Positions 36,682-50,000 of a DNA stretch of 64,000 bases are shown here, piece by piece. Position 1 is the first letter of the stretch. Each line of letters opens with the position of its first letter. The notes beneath the pieces are model-generated. The model made no database searches, was not told the origin of the DNA, and saw nothing but the letters and a program-made list of their open reading frames with translations. The position numbers and the translations under genes were made by a program. Source of the DNA: Calothrix sp. C42_A2020_038 (GTDB taxonomy: Bacteria; Cyanobacteriota; Cyanobacteriia; Cyanobacteriales; Nostocaceae). The stretch is from contig JACYLQ010000034.1 of assembly GCA_015272395.1 (NCBI GenBank), positions 62,001-126,000 of the forward strand, read 5' to 3'.

Positions 36682-36708
36682 TTCCCCACTTCTTCAAGAA
36701 GTGGGGAA
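36682..36708 (+). terminator. Hairpin after the giant phosphatase gene
   Basis: TTCCCCACTTCTT and AAGAAGTGGGGAA are perfect 13-bp arms with a single central base, realistically a 5-nt loop. It starts 25 bases past the stop and has no clear T-tract. Such GTGGGGAA palindromes are frequent between cyanobacterial genes. Confidence 0.6.
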
Positions 36709-36790
36709 CATGATATAGCAGTCCGCACATCATTAATTATATGTTTTAGGATAGGACTCGTAATAGATTTTTGATTAATGAAAGTACACT

Positions 36791-37252
36791 ATGCGAGCAT
36801 TAATTGGGGCAATTATAATCAGCTTAGGAATATCATCACTGGCGGTGGCGCAACAGCCAAAGGCATCTGATGTTCAAGTGACAGCAATGGTAGAAGCTCT
36901 CAGAAAAGCGGCGCCACCACAATCTCCAAATGATGGACTATATAGCGATTGGCAAATTAAGCCAGGGATTATACCTAGCTGGTCTAAACAATGTCTCCAA
37001 AGAGAAATAACAGCACAACAGTTAGAAGCAAATCCAGCAACAGCGCGCGCTGTTGTGTCATGTATTGTTCGCCGTGAGTTGAACAGTCAATTAGTAAGCA
37101 CCAATAACAACGAGCAATCTGCCGTGCGTGGCACTGCCTGTTGGTGGATGACTGGAGATTATAAAGGTTGCAGAAGTGGTTTTACAGCAGACTATGTGAA
37201 AAGAGTAGTTGAGCTATACAACAAGGAACGCGCGCGGCCAGCAACTAGATAA
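36791..37252 (+). CDS. Secreted hypothetical protein
   Basis: This 153-residue protein has a clear signal peptide (MRALIGAIIISLGISSLAVAQ). The mature part has KCLQREITAQQLEANPATARAVVSCIV-like spacing of cysteines: one in KQCLQ, one in VSCIV, and two in ACWWMTGDYKGC. The four could form disulfide bonds in the periplasm. The C-terminal VKRVVELYNKERAR is helical. The family is not recognised by name. Confidence 0.65.
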   Translation: MRALIGAIIISLGISSLAVAQQPKASDVQVTAMVEALRKAAPPQSPNDGLYSDWQIKPGIIPSWSKQCLQREITAQQLEANPATARAVVSCIVRRELNSQLVSTNNNEQSAVRGTACWWMTGDYKGCRSGFTADYVKRVVELYNKERARPATR

Positions 37253-37326
37253 ACACTGTCTGACTCTTCACCTCATGTGGAAAACTTAACCCCCTAAACC
37301 ACCTGTAGACTGATAAGCACACCCTT

Positions 37327-37444
37327 CTGGTGGTTCATGCCATTAATTTAATGTGTTGTGGAACAGGCGTGCATTTTGCAGGCAGGAATGCCTGCTCCAC
37401 AAGATATTATTTATACCACCAAAACTCATGACATGAACCACTAG
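37327..37444. mobile_element. MITE-like palindromic element, copy 2
   Basis: The terminal arms CTGGTGGTTCATG and CATGAACCACTAG, the core GTTGTGGAACAGG ... CTCCACAAGA, and the inner GCAGGCAGGAATGCCTGC match copy 1 at 29133-29265. It sits between the hypothetical gene and the end of the CRISPR effector operon. Confidence 0.65.
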
Positions 37445-37483
37445 GGTAACTGCAAGGGTATGCCACTATGAAGGGTTGGAGAT

Positions 37484-39022
37484 TTATCCATGCACATAGG
37501 AGTTAAGTTTATTCAATCCCCATTGGTAAAGCGAGCGAACTAGCAATTCCGGCGCCATCATACTAACTTCATTAAGGACATCGAACATCAAATCTCTGAT
37601 TACCATTGGGTCATTAGAGTGCTTAATGGGAAACAGACTTTCATCAGTCCAGATCTTGCGTATATCCGAAAGCGTTGCAGGTTGAGATTTATGGACTAAA
37701 TCATTACGTTTTTTACGGATTCTATCTAATAGTTTATACCATTTATGACTAGTATTAAATTTACGGGAGTTACACCAACCTAAAATGAGACCTGCAAATC
37801 CAGGTTCATAGTCATTACCTAAATGTAAGTGAGTTGATGGAATTGTGATAAAATCTTTATGAATCCACTTCTGTTCGATGAATTGAATATATAATAAGCG
37901 TTCAAGTGTTTGAGCGAACTGTACAAAAGCAGCTGTATAATTTGTTCTTATTAACGGAAGCTCGATGAGTAAACAAGACTCCCAAGCTTGATATAACTCT
38001 TTTTCTTTAAGGTTTTTTAGTCTTTCTTTCCAAAGCTGAATTTGTTCAAGGCTAACACTATTTGCAACATCATTGGAGTTTAACCAGTTGCCAATTTGAG
38101 TTGTAAATTTGTCTGTTTCCCAGTGAGTGTACAATGCTAATATACGTGCAAGTTTGTATATACTGGAATAGCGAGTTTGATGAGATTTTAACCAAATTTC
38201 TGCTTCTGTAAAATCTCCGCGTTCCCAAGCAGAAACAACTCGCAAACGTTCCAAAGACCAAAAATATTCTCCCATTGAAATTAGCTTAAAGCTGTGAGAG
38301 GGAGAAGCACTTCTGATCCCATTAGGTAAAGTTGGGAAAAATTCTTCTGGTTCTATAGGACATGCATTAAAAACTTGACACTGGCGCCCTAAAGCTGCTG
38401 CACAAATTTCTACACTTGAAGCAATTGCAGGAGTACAGCCTTTATTTTGTATCCATAAAATAAATTCATTTTCACTGCGACTAGAGACATAATCACTCAC
38501 TTCGGGTAAAACAAGTAATTCCAATTCTTGACGAATTGCATTACTATCATTGGCGTCAATCAAAGGTAAATGTGTATCAACTCGTAAGTCAGGGTAAAGT
38601 TGCTTAATTTTTCCTTCCATCAACTTTGCTAACCATAGAGTATCTAGGCGCCGATAAAACCAAGATACCGTTTCTGGTTGGTCAGTTCCCCACAAAATAA
38701 TATGCTTTAATCCTCCTTGCACACCTGTTTCAATAATTTTTTGGTCTAATAATAACTCAACTTGACTAAAATCATTACCTAACCACTCAACACAATACTC
38801 ATAATAACGCTGACCAATATCTCGCGCACTCCAAGGAAAAGTTTTACAATTTTCTTGATAACTTCCGCGCGTAATATCTAGTTCTTGATATAATTCATCA
38901 ACGTGATGAGGATAGCTGATGTTTCCATCGGCGCCGAATGAACGAATGGCGCCATCTTGACAACGCCAACCAACTTGACGAGTGCCAACAGTAATAATTA
39001 AAGTATCGACTTTAGTTTGCAT
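37484..39022 (-). CDS. CARF-HEPN-type ancillary RNase (Csm6/Csx1-like)
   Basis: This is the last gene of the minus-strand type III operon, 512 residues. The N-terminus has a Rossmann-like start with LIITVGTRQVGWR (residues 8-20), and NKGCTPAIASSVEI follows at about 193-206. These are the two glycine/threonine segments typical of CARF ligand pockets. The C-terminal half is helical and carries RNDLVH (439-444), an R-x4-H motif of HEPN ribonucleases. In type III systems such proteins bind cyclic oligoadenylate made by the Cas10 palm domain and then cleave RNA nonspecifically. Cas10 here keeps GGDD, which supports that pairing. Overall similarity to named Csm6/Csx1 families is weak by eye, so the class is inferred from motifs and position. 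Confidence 0.72.
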   Translation of the reverse strand: MQTKVDTLIITVGTRQVGWRCQDGAIRSFGADGNISYPHHVDELYQELDITRGSYQENCKTFPWSARDIGQRYYEYCVEWLGNDFSQVELLLDQKIIETGVQGGLKHIILWGTDQPETVSWFYRRLDTLWLAKLMEGKIKQLYPDLRVDTHLPLIDANDSNAIRQELELLVLPEVSDYVSSRSENEFILWIQNKGCTPAIASSVEICAAALGRQCQVFNACPIEPEEFFPTLPNGIRSASPSHSFKLISMGEYFWSLERLRVVSAWERGDFTEAEIWLKSHQTRYSSIYKLARILALYTHWETDKFTTQIGNWLNSNDVANSVSLEQIQLWKERLKNLKEKELYQAWESCLLIELPLIRTNYTAAFVQFAQTLERLLYIQFIEQKWIHKDFITIPSTHLHLGNDYEPGFAGLILGWCNSRKFNTSHKWYKLLDRIRKKRNDLVHKSQPATLSDIRKIWTDESLFPIKHSNDPMVIRDLMFDVLNEVSMMAPELLVRSLYQWGLNKLNSYVHG

Positions 39023-39116
39023 ATAATTTTTTGTTCATCAGGTAAAAAGCGTAGGGTACGTGATGTCCTCGAAAAAAACTTCAATAAAGCGCGAGCATCC
39101 CATAGCGTCACGCAAG

Positions 39117-40829
39117 CTAATTTGGTGCCTGAACACCAAATAGATGTCTTGCACCAGCCATATTTCTTAAATCTTTGAGAAAACGCGCGCGTACATGATT
39201 GGCATCTGGTGTTTCTCCTCCCATAAACAAGCAAACAATTTCTTGACACTCGGTATCTTCTTCTGGATGCTTAACTTTTACACGTTTGATACTTGCCCAA
39301 GAACAGTAAGCACCACCGGAACCTGCATTACCTCCAATATCAGGATTACGCTTATAATTACGTGTTGGGGTTTGCTGATAAATCAAATACATACCATCAC
39401 CGCGTGTTGCTTTTGCGTCATTTGTCTGTTCCCAGCAAAATTCTTCCTGACGGTCTATTGGTTCAATATCTGGGCCGGGAACGGCATAAATTGCACAGGT
39501 TGCAGGAGAGAATACTTCAGCGCCTATATTATGGTTGTTTGCAGTCACTCTATCACCCCATTGAGCTTGCACTGCTGTTAGCCAATCTTGATAAGTTCTA
39601 GTCCAATTAGATGCATCTAGAGGTAATCCGTATGTTCTGGTCTCCAATTCCTGTGTGTTTGAGTTTTTAATTTTATGAGTCAAAGTTAAATATGTTCCTC
39701 TTGCTGCTGCATGACCATTATTCATATGAAATATATGTAAGGGTCGGCGCCAGCCACGTCCAACACCACCAACCATGACTGCAAATTTAATAATTGGTAG
39801 GATAATTTTGTTTAGTATTTCTTTTGGGGCATTTATTTGCAACTTGCCTTTCCACAGATAAAATCTGGGATAATTACTAGACACTTTACCCCATTTTGAA
39901 CCTTTGGTGATTTGCAAACGCACGCAACCTTTATAACTATTTGGTTCGATGGCGCCAAATAATTCACCTACTGTTTTTTCTGCCTCTTCTGGTGACATTA
40001 CACCTAAGAAAAACCGTAAAGCCCAAGACCTTAGCCAACCACGCCAATGTGAAGGACGTAACTCCATAGTTCTCATGTTAGGTCCAGCATTGCCTTGGCT
40101 GTATAAAGTAAAATCAAATTGCTTAATGGTATAGTCAGGGTCAGGAGTTACTCTTGGAGAGTTGGAAAACTTCAGACTTCCATATCCAGAGGCAGTGCGA
40201 CCACCAACACCGTATAAACTAAGCGCTTGTTGAACCCATTCCCAAACTTCGCTTACTTCTGCATCACTGGCTTTACCAAAAATTCCACGAATTGCGACTG
40301 TAATCTCAATATTATCTTCACCATTGCCTAAAGTATATAAAGATAAAGGTGTACTTTGACCTTGGTGATAAACTTGAAAACTTTGCTGAGGATTAACAAT
40401 ATCTAGAGTTAATTTAGTTGGTTCACTAGACCAAGCATCTAGGAATTCTATTTTACCTGGAGTTATCGAGTCATTGTCTTGATATCCAAGTAATTCCTGC
40501 ATTCTCGGTAATACATCTGGGCGTTGCTTTGCCCAAGACCTTACTAATCCTCGAATTGCACTACCTGGTACATATCCATTCAAAGGTAAAACACATAGTT
40601 GTTTCCAATTTTCACTAACATTACGTTTATCTTCTGGACGCCCTTGAGTCAGTCGCCATGCACCACAAGGTTCACCAGCAGAGACAATCGTTTCTAAATC
40701 AGGATGAGGAAAAGACCCAACTTTGGTACGCCATTGTAAAGTAAAAGTACCCTTTTTGAACAAACCAGATTGCGCGCGGGCATGATGTTGTTTTTCAAGT
40801 AATTCAATTAAATGAGGTGCAGTGTACAT
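39117..40829 (-). CDS. Double-RAMP protein, probable Cmr6-Cmr1 fusion
   Basis: The 570-residue protein contains two RAMP modules. The first (about 1-230) has LNGYVPGSAIRGLVRSWA at 83-100, a Cmr6-like GSxxRG motif, and a glycine-rich loop GVGGRTASGYG at 207-217. The second (about 235-570) has MELRPSHWRGWLRSWALRFF at 255-274 followed by ELFGAI, the Cmr1 pattern, and a second glycine-rich loop GGVGRGWRR at 354-362. No separate cmr1 gene is present, so this fusion would supply both the Cmr1 and Cmr6 subunits at the head of the effector complex. The family may correspond to TIGR03986-type long RAMPs. A strong GGAGGAGG ribosome binding site lies within the last codons of cmr5. Confidence 0.75.
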   Translation of the reverse strand: MYTAPHLIELLEKQHHARAQSGLFKKGTFTLQWRTKVGSFPHPDLETIVSAGEPCGAWRLTQGRPEDKRNVSENWKQLCVLPLNGYVPGSAIRGLVRSWAKQRPDVLPRMQELLGYQDNDSITPGKIEFLDAWSSEPTKLTLDIVNPQQSFQVYHQGQSTPLSLYTLGNGEDNIEITVAIRGIFGKASDAEVSEVWEWVQQALSLYGVGGRTASGYGSLKFSNSPRVTPDPDYTIKQFDFTLYSQGNAGPNMRTMELRPSHWRGWLRSWALRFFLGVMSPEEAEKTVGELFGAIEPNSYKGCVRLQITKGSKWGKVSSNYPRFYLWKGKLQINAPKEILNKIILPIIKFAVMVGGVGRGWRRPLHIFHMNNGHAAARGTYLTLTHKIKNSNTQELETRTYGLPLDASNWTRTYQDWLTAVQAQWGDRVTANNHNIGAEVFSPATCAIYAVPGPDIEPIDRQEEFCWEQTNDAKATRGDGMYLIYQQTPTRNYKRNPDIGGNAGSGGAYCSWASIKRVKVKHPEEDTECQEIVCLFMGGETPDANHVRARFLKDLRNMAGARHLFGVQAPN

Positions 40830-40831
40830 TT

Positions 40832-41329
40832 TTATTCCTCCTCCTGATATGCTCTTCCCCAGAAATTCCAGTGATTAGCTAACATTAAAGAGCGGCGCCA
40901 AGTTGCCATATATAGTTTTGGTTGATTTCTTGCCATCTCTACCACAGTTTCCATAATTTGCTGACGTTCTAGAGGATTGTTTTCATCAAGCATTTGACCT
41001 AATAAAGATTCCCACACCGGAACTGTTCGTTCGCGTACCTCACCAGCTTGAGCATTAGACTGATTTAAATAGCCAATAGCAGATAATAAGCCAAACACTC
41101 TTAAGTGAGTAGATAAACGTAAAATGCTATTAAGGTCGTTTTTGTCTAACCTGTATTTTCTGCATTTACTAAGATACTTTTGAATATGTTGATGAGCAAC
41201 CAAACTCATTTGTTCTGGTAAAACTTGTGCAGCATTTAGCGCATTGTCTAGATTAGATACAGGTTTAATTGATACAGTTTGAACTACGGTTGAATTAGGT
41301 GCGTTAGGTTTATTTGGCTGTTGCGGCAT
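40832..41329 (-). CDS. cmr5: Type III-B CRISPR small subunit Cmr5
   Basis: This 165-residue, mostly helical protein sits in the cmr5 position between cmr4 and the RAMP fusion. The core has a Cmr5-like RVFGLLSAIGYLN helix and a C-terminal YMATWRRSLMLANHWNFWGRAY helix with the aromatic pattern of the family. The N-terminal 35 residues are Pro/Asn-rich and probably disordered. In the effector, Cmr5 lines the filament and contacts the target RNA. The start has a GGAG ribosome binding site, and the stop is 2 bp from the next start. Confidence 0.8.
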   Translation of the reverse strand: MPQQPNKPNAPNSTVVQTVSIKPVSNLDNALNAAQVLPEQMSLVAHQHIQKYLSKCRKYRLDKNDLNSILRLSTHLRVFGLLSAIGYLNQSNAQAGEVRERTVPVWESLLGQMLDENNPLERQQIMETVVEMARNQPKLYMATWRRSLMLANHWNFWGRAYQEEE

Positions 41330-41352
41330 TATATTTTCTCCTTCGTACTTTG

Positions 41353-42231
41353 TTAAACTTCAACTATTGCACGCACGGGTGATGTAGTTTTATTTACCCA
41401 ACCTTGCACCCAACCACGTCCAACATTTGCTTGACCTCCAATTTGGAAAAGTCCTTGTAAAACGTTAATTAATAAATCATGCTCTTTAGATTTAACAGGA
41501 TTAGAATTGAGTAAGTTATAACCCCAAGGATAGTAAAGGATAGTATCTCTGGGAATACAAACATCAGTCCAAAAAACTTCAGCGGAACCAGCTTGATTTA
41601 TACCATCATCATCTTGGATTTTGTTACGAACTTGCGTCCATAGCGAATGTTCCATCAAAACTTGAAAGTCAGCATCACTAAGAACAATACGATTATTCTC
41701 CCAAGTCGGTTGTACTGAACTTTTGAAGGAATTTGCCCAAGAACCAGCAAGTAATGTTGCTTCCTTTTGATCGTTAGACATTTGACGAACGTGAATTTGA
41801 GCATCAGCGACTAGATAATTACCTGGTCTTGTGCCAACAGCTTCATCGGGGAAAACAACGGTATCCTGCTGTGTCATAATTGCATGGTCACGGATTAATG
41901 AGTGACAGCTAACCCAGCAAAATACATCCTGACCACCATTCATGGCCATAGTTCGCATGGGTACCCATAACAACCGTGCGTCTCCAAACCATACCTGATG
42001 TACTCCCATTTGACCTTGGTTATCTAACTCTTTACCGAACAAAATATTTACTGCTACTTCGTCTAATTGTTTGACTTCGTTTCTAAGGGTTCCACGTAAA
42101 GACGAACCTGGTACATAAGGAAAGTTTGTATGTACCTCGCGCGCAATTTCTAGGATGTTGCCTAAATCTCCTTCGCCACCACAGTGAATTGGGGCGAGAC
42201 TGTATATGTAACCTGTTCTGAAATCTGACAT
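41353..42231 (-). CDS. cmr4: Type III-B backbone RAMP Cmr4, probable catalytic Asp absent
   Basis: The 292-residue protein has the Cmr4 layout: LAPIHCGGEGDLGNIL, EIAREVHTNFPYVPGSSLRG, TLRNEV, then LFGKE, WFGDARLLWVP and a C-terminal GGQANVGRGWVQGW glycine-rich loop. Cmr4 forms the backbone filament on crRNA and normally cuts target RNA every six nucleotides using an aspartate in an IDxPIQRE-like loop. Here the aligned residue is Ile26, with no acidic residue at that position. The downstream Glu28 and upstream Asp22 are shifted. The protein is therefore probably structurally competent but cleavage-deficient. It lies 110 bp after cmr3, a gap occupied by a hairpin repeat. Confidence 0.87.
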   Translation of the reverse strand: MSDFRTGYIYSLAPIHCGGEGDLGNILEIAREVHTNFPYVPGSSLRGTLRNEVKQLDEVAVNILFGKELDNQGQMGVHQVWFGDARLLWVPMRTMAMNGGQDVFCWVSCHSLIRDHAIMTQQDTVVFPDEAVGTRPGNYLVADAQIHVRQMSNDQKEATLLAGSWANSFKSSVQPTWENNRIVLSDADFQVLMEHSLWTQVRNKIQDDDGINQAGSAEVFWTDVCIPRDTILYYPWGYNLLNSNPVKSKEHDLLINVLQGLFQIGGQANVGRGWVQGWVNKTTSPVRAIVEV

Positions 42232-42281
42232 ATGTTAACTCTCACTTAATAGTATTGGCACACAGGAGTTTTGATTGCGAT

Positions 42282-42341
42282 GGTGCGTGACGCTAGAGAA
42301 TTACTCACTTCGTTATTAAATTGTTATTAGCGCCACACACC
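42282..42341. repeat. Hairpin repeat between cmr3 and cmr4
   Basis: GGTGCGTGACGCTA (42282-42295) and TAGCGCCACACACC (42328-42341) are imperfect inverted arms around an AT-rich loop. This makes the only sizeable gap inside the core cmr operon. Related to the hairpin at 22753. Confidence 0.6.
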
Positions 42342-46582
<4,241 letters not shown>

Positions 46583-47018
46583 GAGTTATATTCCTTACTT
46601 CGCGACTGCATTGCAGTGTAGCAAATATTTTTTGAAAGGCGCCAGTATTTGCTAATATTTGTTTTTAAATGCTAAGTTGTTCGGTTGACCATTCAGTAAG
46701 GATTCTAAGAAAGGTATAGGTAAAGTAAGAATATTTTCTTTTCTATTGACAATTAGTGATGAAGAATGTAATAAGCTTGTAAACCTTTGCCAAAAATATA
46801 ATACCTTTGTATTGTTAACCTAACGAAAGTAGAGCGTAACATGGGATGCTGCACCCCCAAAGTCCTTTGTCTTTAACTGATGGGGAAACTGTGCGACTGC
46901 AAGTTTTAACGGAAGAATCAAAAGATGCCAAAAAAATAATTCAGTCCCTAGTGGCAGTCGGACTGGTCACTCCTCCTCAACATAAAGGCGATGTTGAGCC
47001 AGTAAGAGAAGAAGCATG
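46583..47018. other. Region between array and cas10, likely effector-operon promoter
   Basis: These 436 bp hold the 5' region of the cmr operon and the leader-distal flank of the array. An AT-rich stretch (46583-46830) probably contains the cas10 promoter, but no -10/-35 pair is compelling. A minus-strand open stretch without a start codon at 46645-46815 was seen but not recognised. The right part holds an antitoxin-like remnant. Confidence 0.4.
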
Positions 47019-47034
47019 GTTTCCACTCAATTAG
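46846..47034 (+). pseudogene. Truncated antitoxin-like (AF2212/DUF104-type) remnant
   Basis: The reading MLHPQSPLSLTDGETVRLQV resembles the middle of AF2212-like antitoxins, which normally start about ten residues earlier with a short strand ending ...YENGVLxPLxPLxL. A stop codon lies three codons upstream, so that N-terminus is missing. The last residues and the stop come from the first bases of the CRISPR repeat at 47019. No toxin partner is present. It looks like a gene cut when the array boundary formed. The family call is by eye and uncertain. Confidence 0.4.
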
Positions 47035-50000
47035 TTTCCCTAGTTAATAGGGACGCACTCGAATTGGCCGCCCAGGCCGCTGGGCTCGAAGTTTCCACTC
47101 AATTAGTTTCCCTAGTTAATAGGGACACCAAAGGCTAGAATATTTGGGTTTTGTTGTAACTGGTTTCCACTCAATTAGTTTCCCTAGTTAATAGGGACTA
47201 GATATAGAACGACATCTTGATCTAATAGATGGGTTTCCACTCAATTAGTTTCCCTAGTTAATAGGGACGAAAAAGAAGTAGAAACTTTATGTGAACGACA
47301 CCGTTGTTTCCACTCAATTAGTTTCCCTAGTTAATAGGGACGCAAAAAGAACAAATCATTTTACAAGAAGCATCTAAGTTGTTTCCACTCAATTAGTTTC
47401 CCTAGTTAATAGGGACCTGCCAGCCGAGATATTGCAGATACGATACTTTGATGAGTTTCCACTCAATTAGTTTCCCTAGTTAATAGGGACCTTATTAGCG
47501 GCGAACGTCCTAGAATTGCAGCTATTAGGGTTTCCACTCAATTAGTTTCCCTAGTTAATAGGGACTCCCAAAGACGGTATTTTGTAGTGCTTAGAAATAC
47601 GGGTTTCCACTCAATTAGTTTCCCTAGTTAATAGGGACTTGAGATTGAGCAAGTTGCTCTGTCAATTGTTTTTGTTTCCACTCAATTAGTTTCCCTAGTT
47701 AATAGGGACAAACTGGGTGGACGCTCTAGTAGAGCGTTTACCTGAAGTGTTTCCACTCAATTAGTTTCCCTAGTTAATAGGGACTCTCTGAAGAAAAGCT
47801 AATAGAAATAGCTAAAAAACTGTTTCCACTCAATTAGTTTCCCTAGTTAATAGGGACACCCTTGTCGGGAGGCACGATCACCAGCACCCAAAAAGTTTCC
47901 ACTCAATTAGTTTCCCTAGTTAATAGGGACCTGCAATGGATTCGGGGGATGAAACTGAATTTTCTTGTTTCCACTCAATTAGTTTCCCTAGTTAATAGGG
48001 ACAGAAATAAGAATTCCCTATTATTTAAACGCAACTAAAGTTTCCACTCAATTAGTTTCCCTAGTTAATAGGGACGGCTTGATTTGATGTTTATCAATTC
48101 TTGTTTTATGGAAGTTTCCACTCAATTAGTTTCCCTAGTTAATAGGGACAAGGATATTTCTTCAAAGTGTTCAAAAGTGGATATGTTTCCACTCAATTAG
48201 TTTCCCTAGTTAATAGGGACGAGAGGCTCCGGCTTTTTTGGTAATGGCATTTTTATGTTTCCACTCAATTAGTTTCCCTAGTTAATAGGGACAAACTAGC
48301 AATATTAGACACAGAAACAACAGGATTGTTTCCACTCAATTAGTTTCCCTAGTTAATAGGGACGTATAATTTATGCCCTGTGTAAACACATTCCACAGTT
48401 TCCACTCAATTAGTTTCCCTAGTTAATAGGGACTTTAACACCCTAATTAGTATTGCTAAATCACTATCATTAGTTTCCACTCAATTAGTTTCCCTAGTTA
48501 ATAGGGACCTTAGAAGTAGTTACCAATCAAGGTAATTATTTTAGTGTTTCCACTCAATTAGTTTCCCTAGTTAATAGGGACTTTATAAAACAGCACGTAA
48601 CACTTTTGGATTAAATCGTTTCCACTCAATTAGTTTCCCTAGTTAATAGGGACTAGGCAGGATATAATTTTAGTCCTAACGATACGCTGTTTCCACTCAA
48701 TTAGTTTCCCTAGTTAATAGGGACTGTGTAACTTACCTAATTTACGAGTTGCACTAAATAATAGTTTCCACTCAATTAGTTTCCCTAGTTAATAGGGACG
48801 TATCCTTCTAGGCAAACTACGTTCACATTACGAAGTGTTTCCACTCAATTAGTTTCCCTAGTTAATAGGGACAAAGATGAATAGTGAAATTCTAAAATTA
48901 ATTGAAGAAGAGTTTCCACTCAATTAGTTTCCCTAGTTAATAGGGACCATATTGAAAAAACATAGGATAGTAAACGTTTCTAAGTTTCCACTCAATTAGT
49001 TTCCCTAGTTAATAGGGACCGAAATATTTGGCTGCCTTGAAGTATACCAGGGAGAGTTTCCACTCAATTAGTTTCCCTAGTTAATAGGGACAATTTGGAT
49101 TAAAAAAAAGTGTCTGGAAATTTGAAAGAGGTTTCCACTCAATTAGTTTCCCTAGTTAATAGGGACGGCAAGCTGCAAAAAGGGAATGTGCATGGCACTT
49201 CTGTTTCCACTCAATTAGTTTCCCTAGTTAATAGGGACTGATTATATTTCCTTTTCTATCAGACACTACCCTTCTACGTTTCCACTCAATTAGTTTCCCT
49301 AGTTAATAGGGACATTCCTTGTATTTTTGTAAAGTGATTTTTTCTGAATTGTTTCCACTCAATTAGTTTCCCTAGTTAATAGGGACCAAGGATATTTCTT
49401 CAAAGTGCTTAAAAGTTCGTACCCAAATTGTTTCCACTCAATTAGTTTCCCTAGTTAATAGGGACATAATTTTTAATCTCCCTATCAGAGATTTTTAAAT
49501 TAGTTTCCACTCAATTAGTTTCCCTAGTTAATAGGGACAAAGCAACACGTCTTCAATTGCTTCCGATTGAAGGTTTCCACTCAATTAGTTTCCCTAGTTA
49601 ATAGGGACAAAATACAGGTGCCCCGCAATGCGGGCACACCAATAGTTTCCACTCAATTAGTTTCCCTAGTTAATAGGGACTATCTCATAATCTTGTATCC
49701 CTGTTTTATCTACGTTTTGTTTCCACTCAATTAGTTTCCCTAGTTAATAGGGACTTAAAGTTTTTCTGTAAATTTGTTGTCGTTTGTAACTTAAGTTTCC
49801 ACTCAATTAGTTTCCCTAGTTAATAGGGACTTTCTTGTATTTTCTTCATTTGAGGCTCCTATTTTGGTTTCCACTCAATTAGTTTCCCTAGTTAATAGGG
49901 ACAAATTTGAAGAGATCTACGCCGTCTTAAATAACGAAGGGTTTCCACTCAATTAGTTTCCCTAGTTAATAGGGACTTAATTTTTATTATCTTAGAGTTT

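Noticed and set aside
38998-39249. 83-residue frame overlapping the end of the double-RAMP gene, suspected frameshift extension
   Set aside because: The double-RAMP frame has its own stop and normal length, and the extra frame shows no conserved motif.
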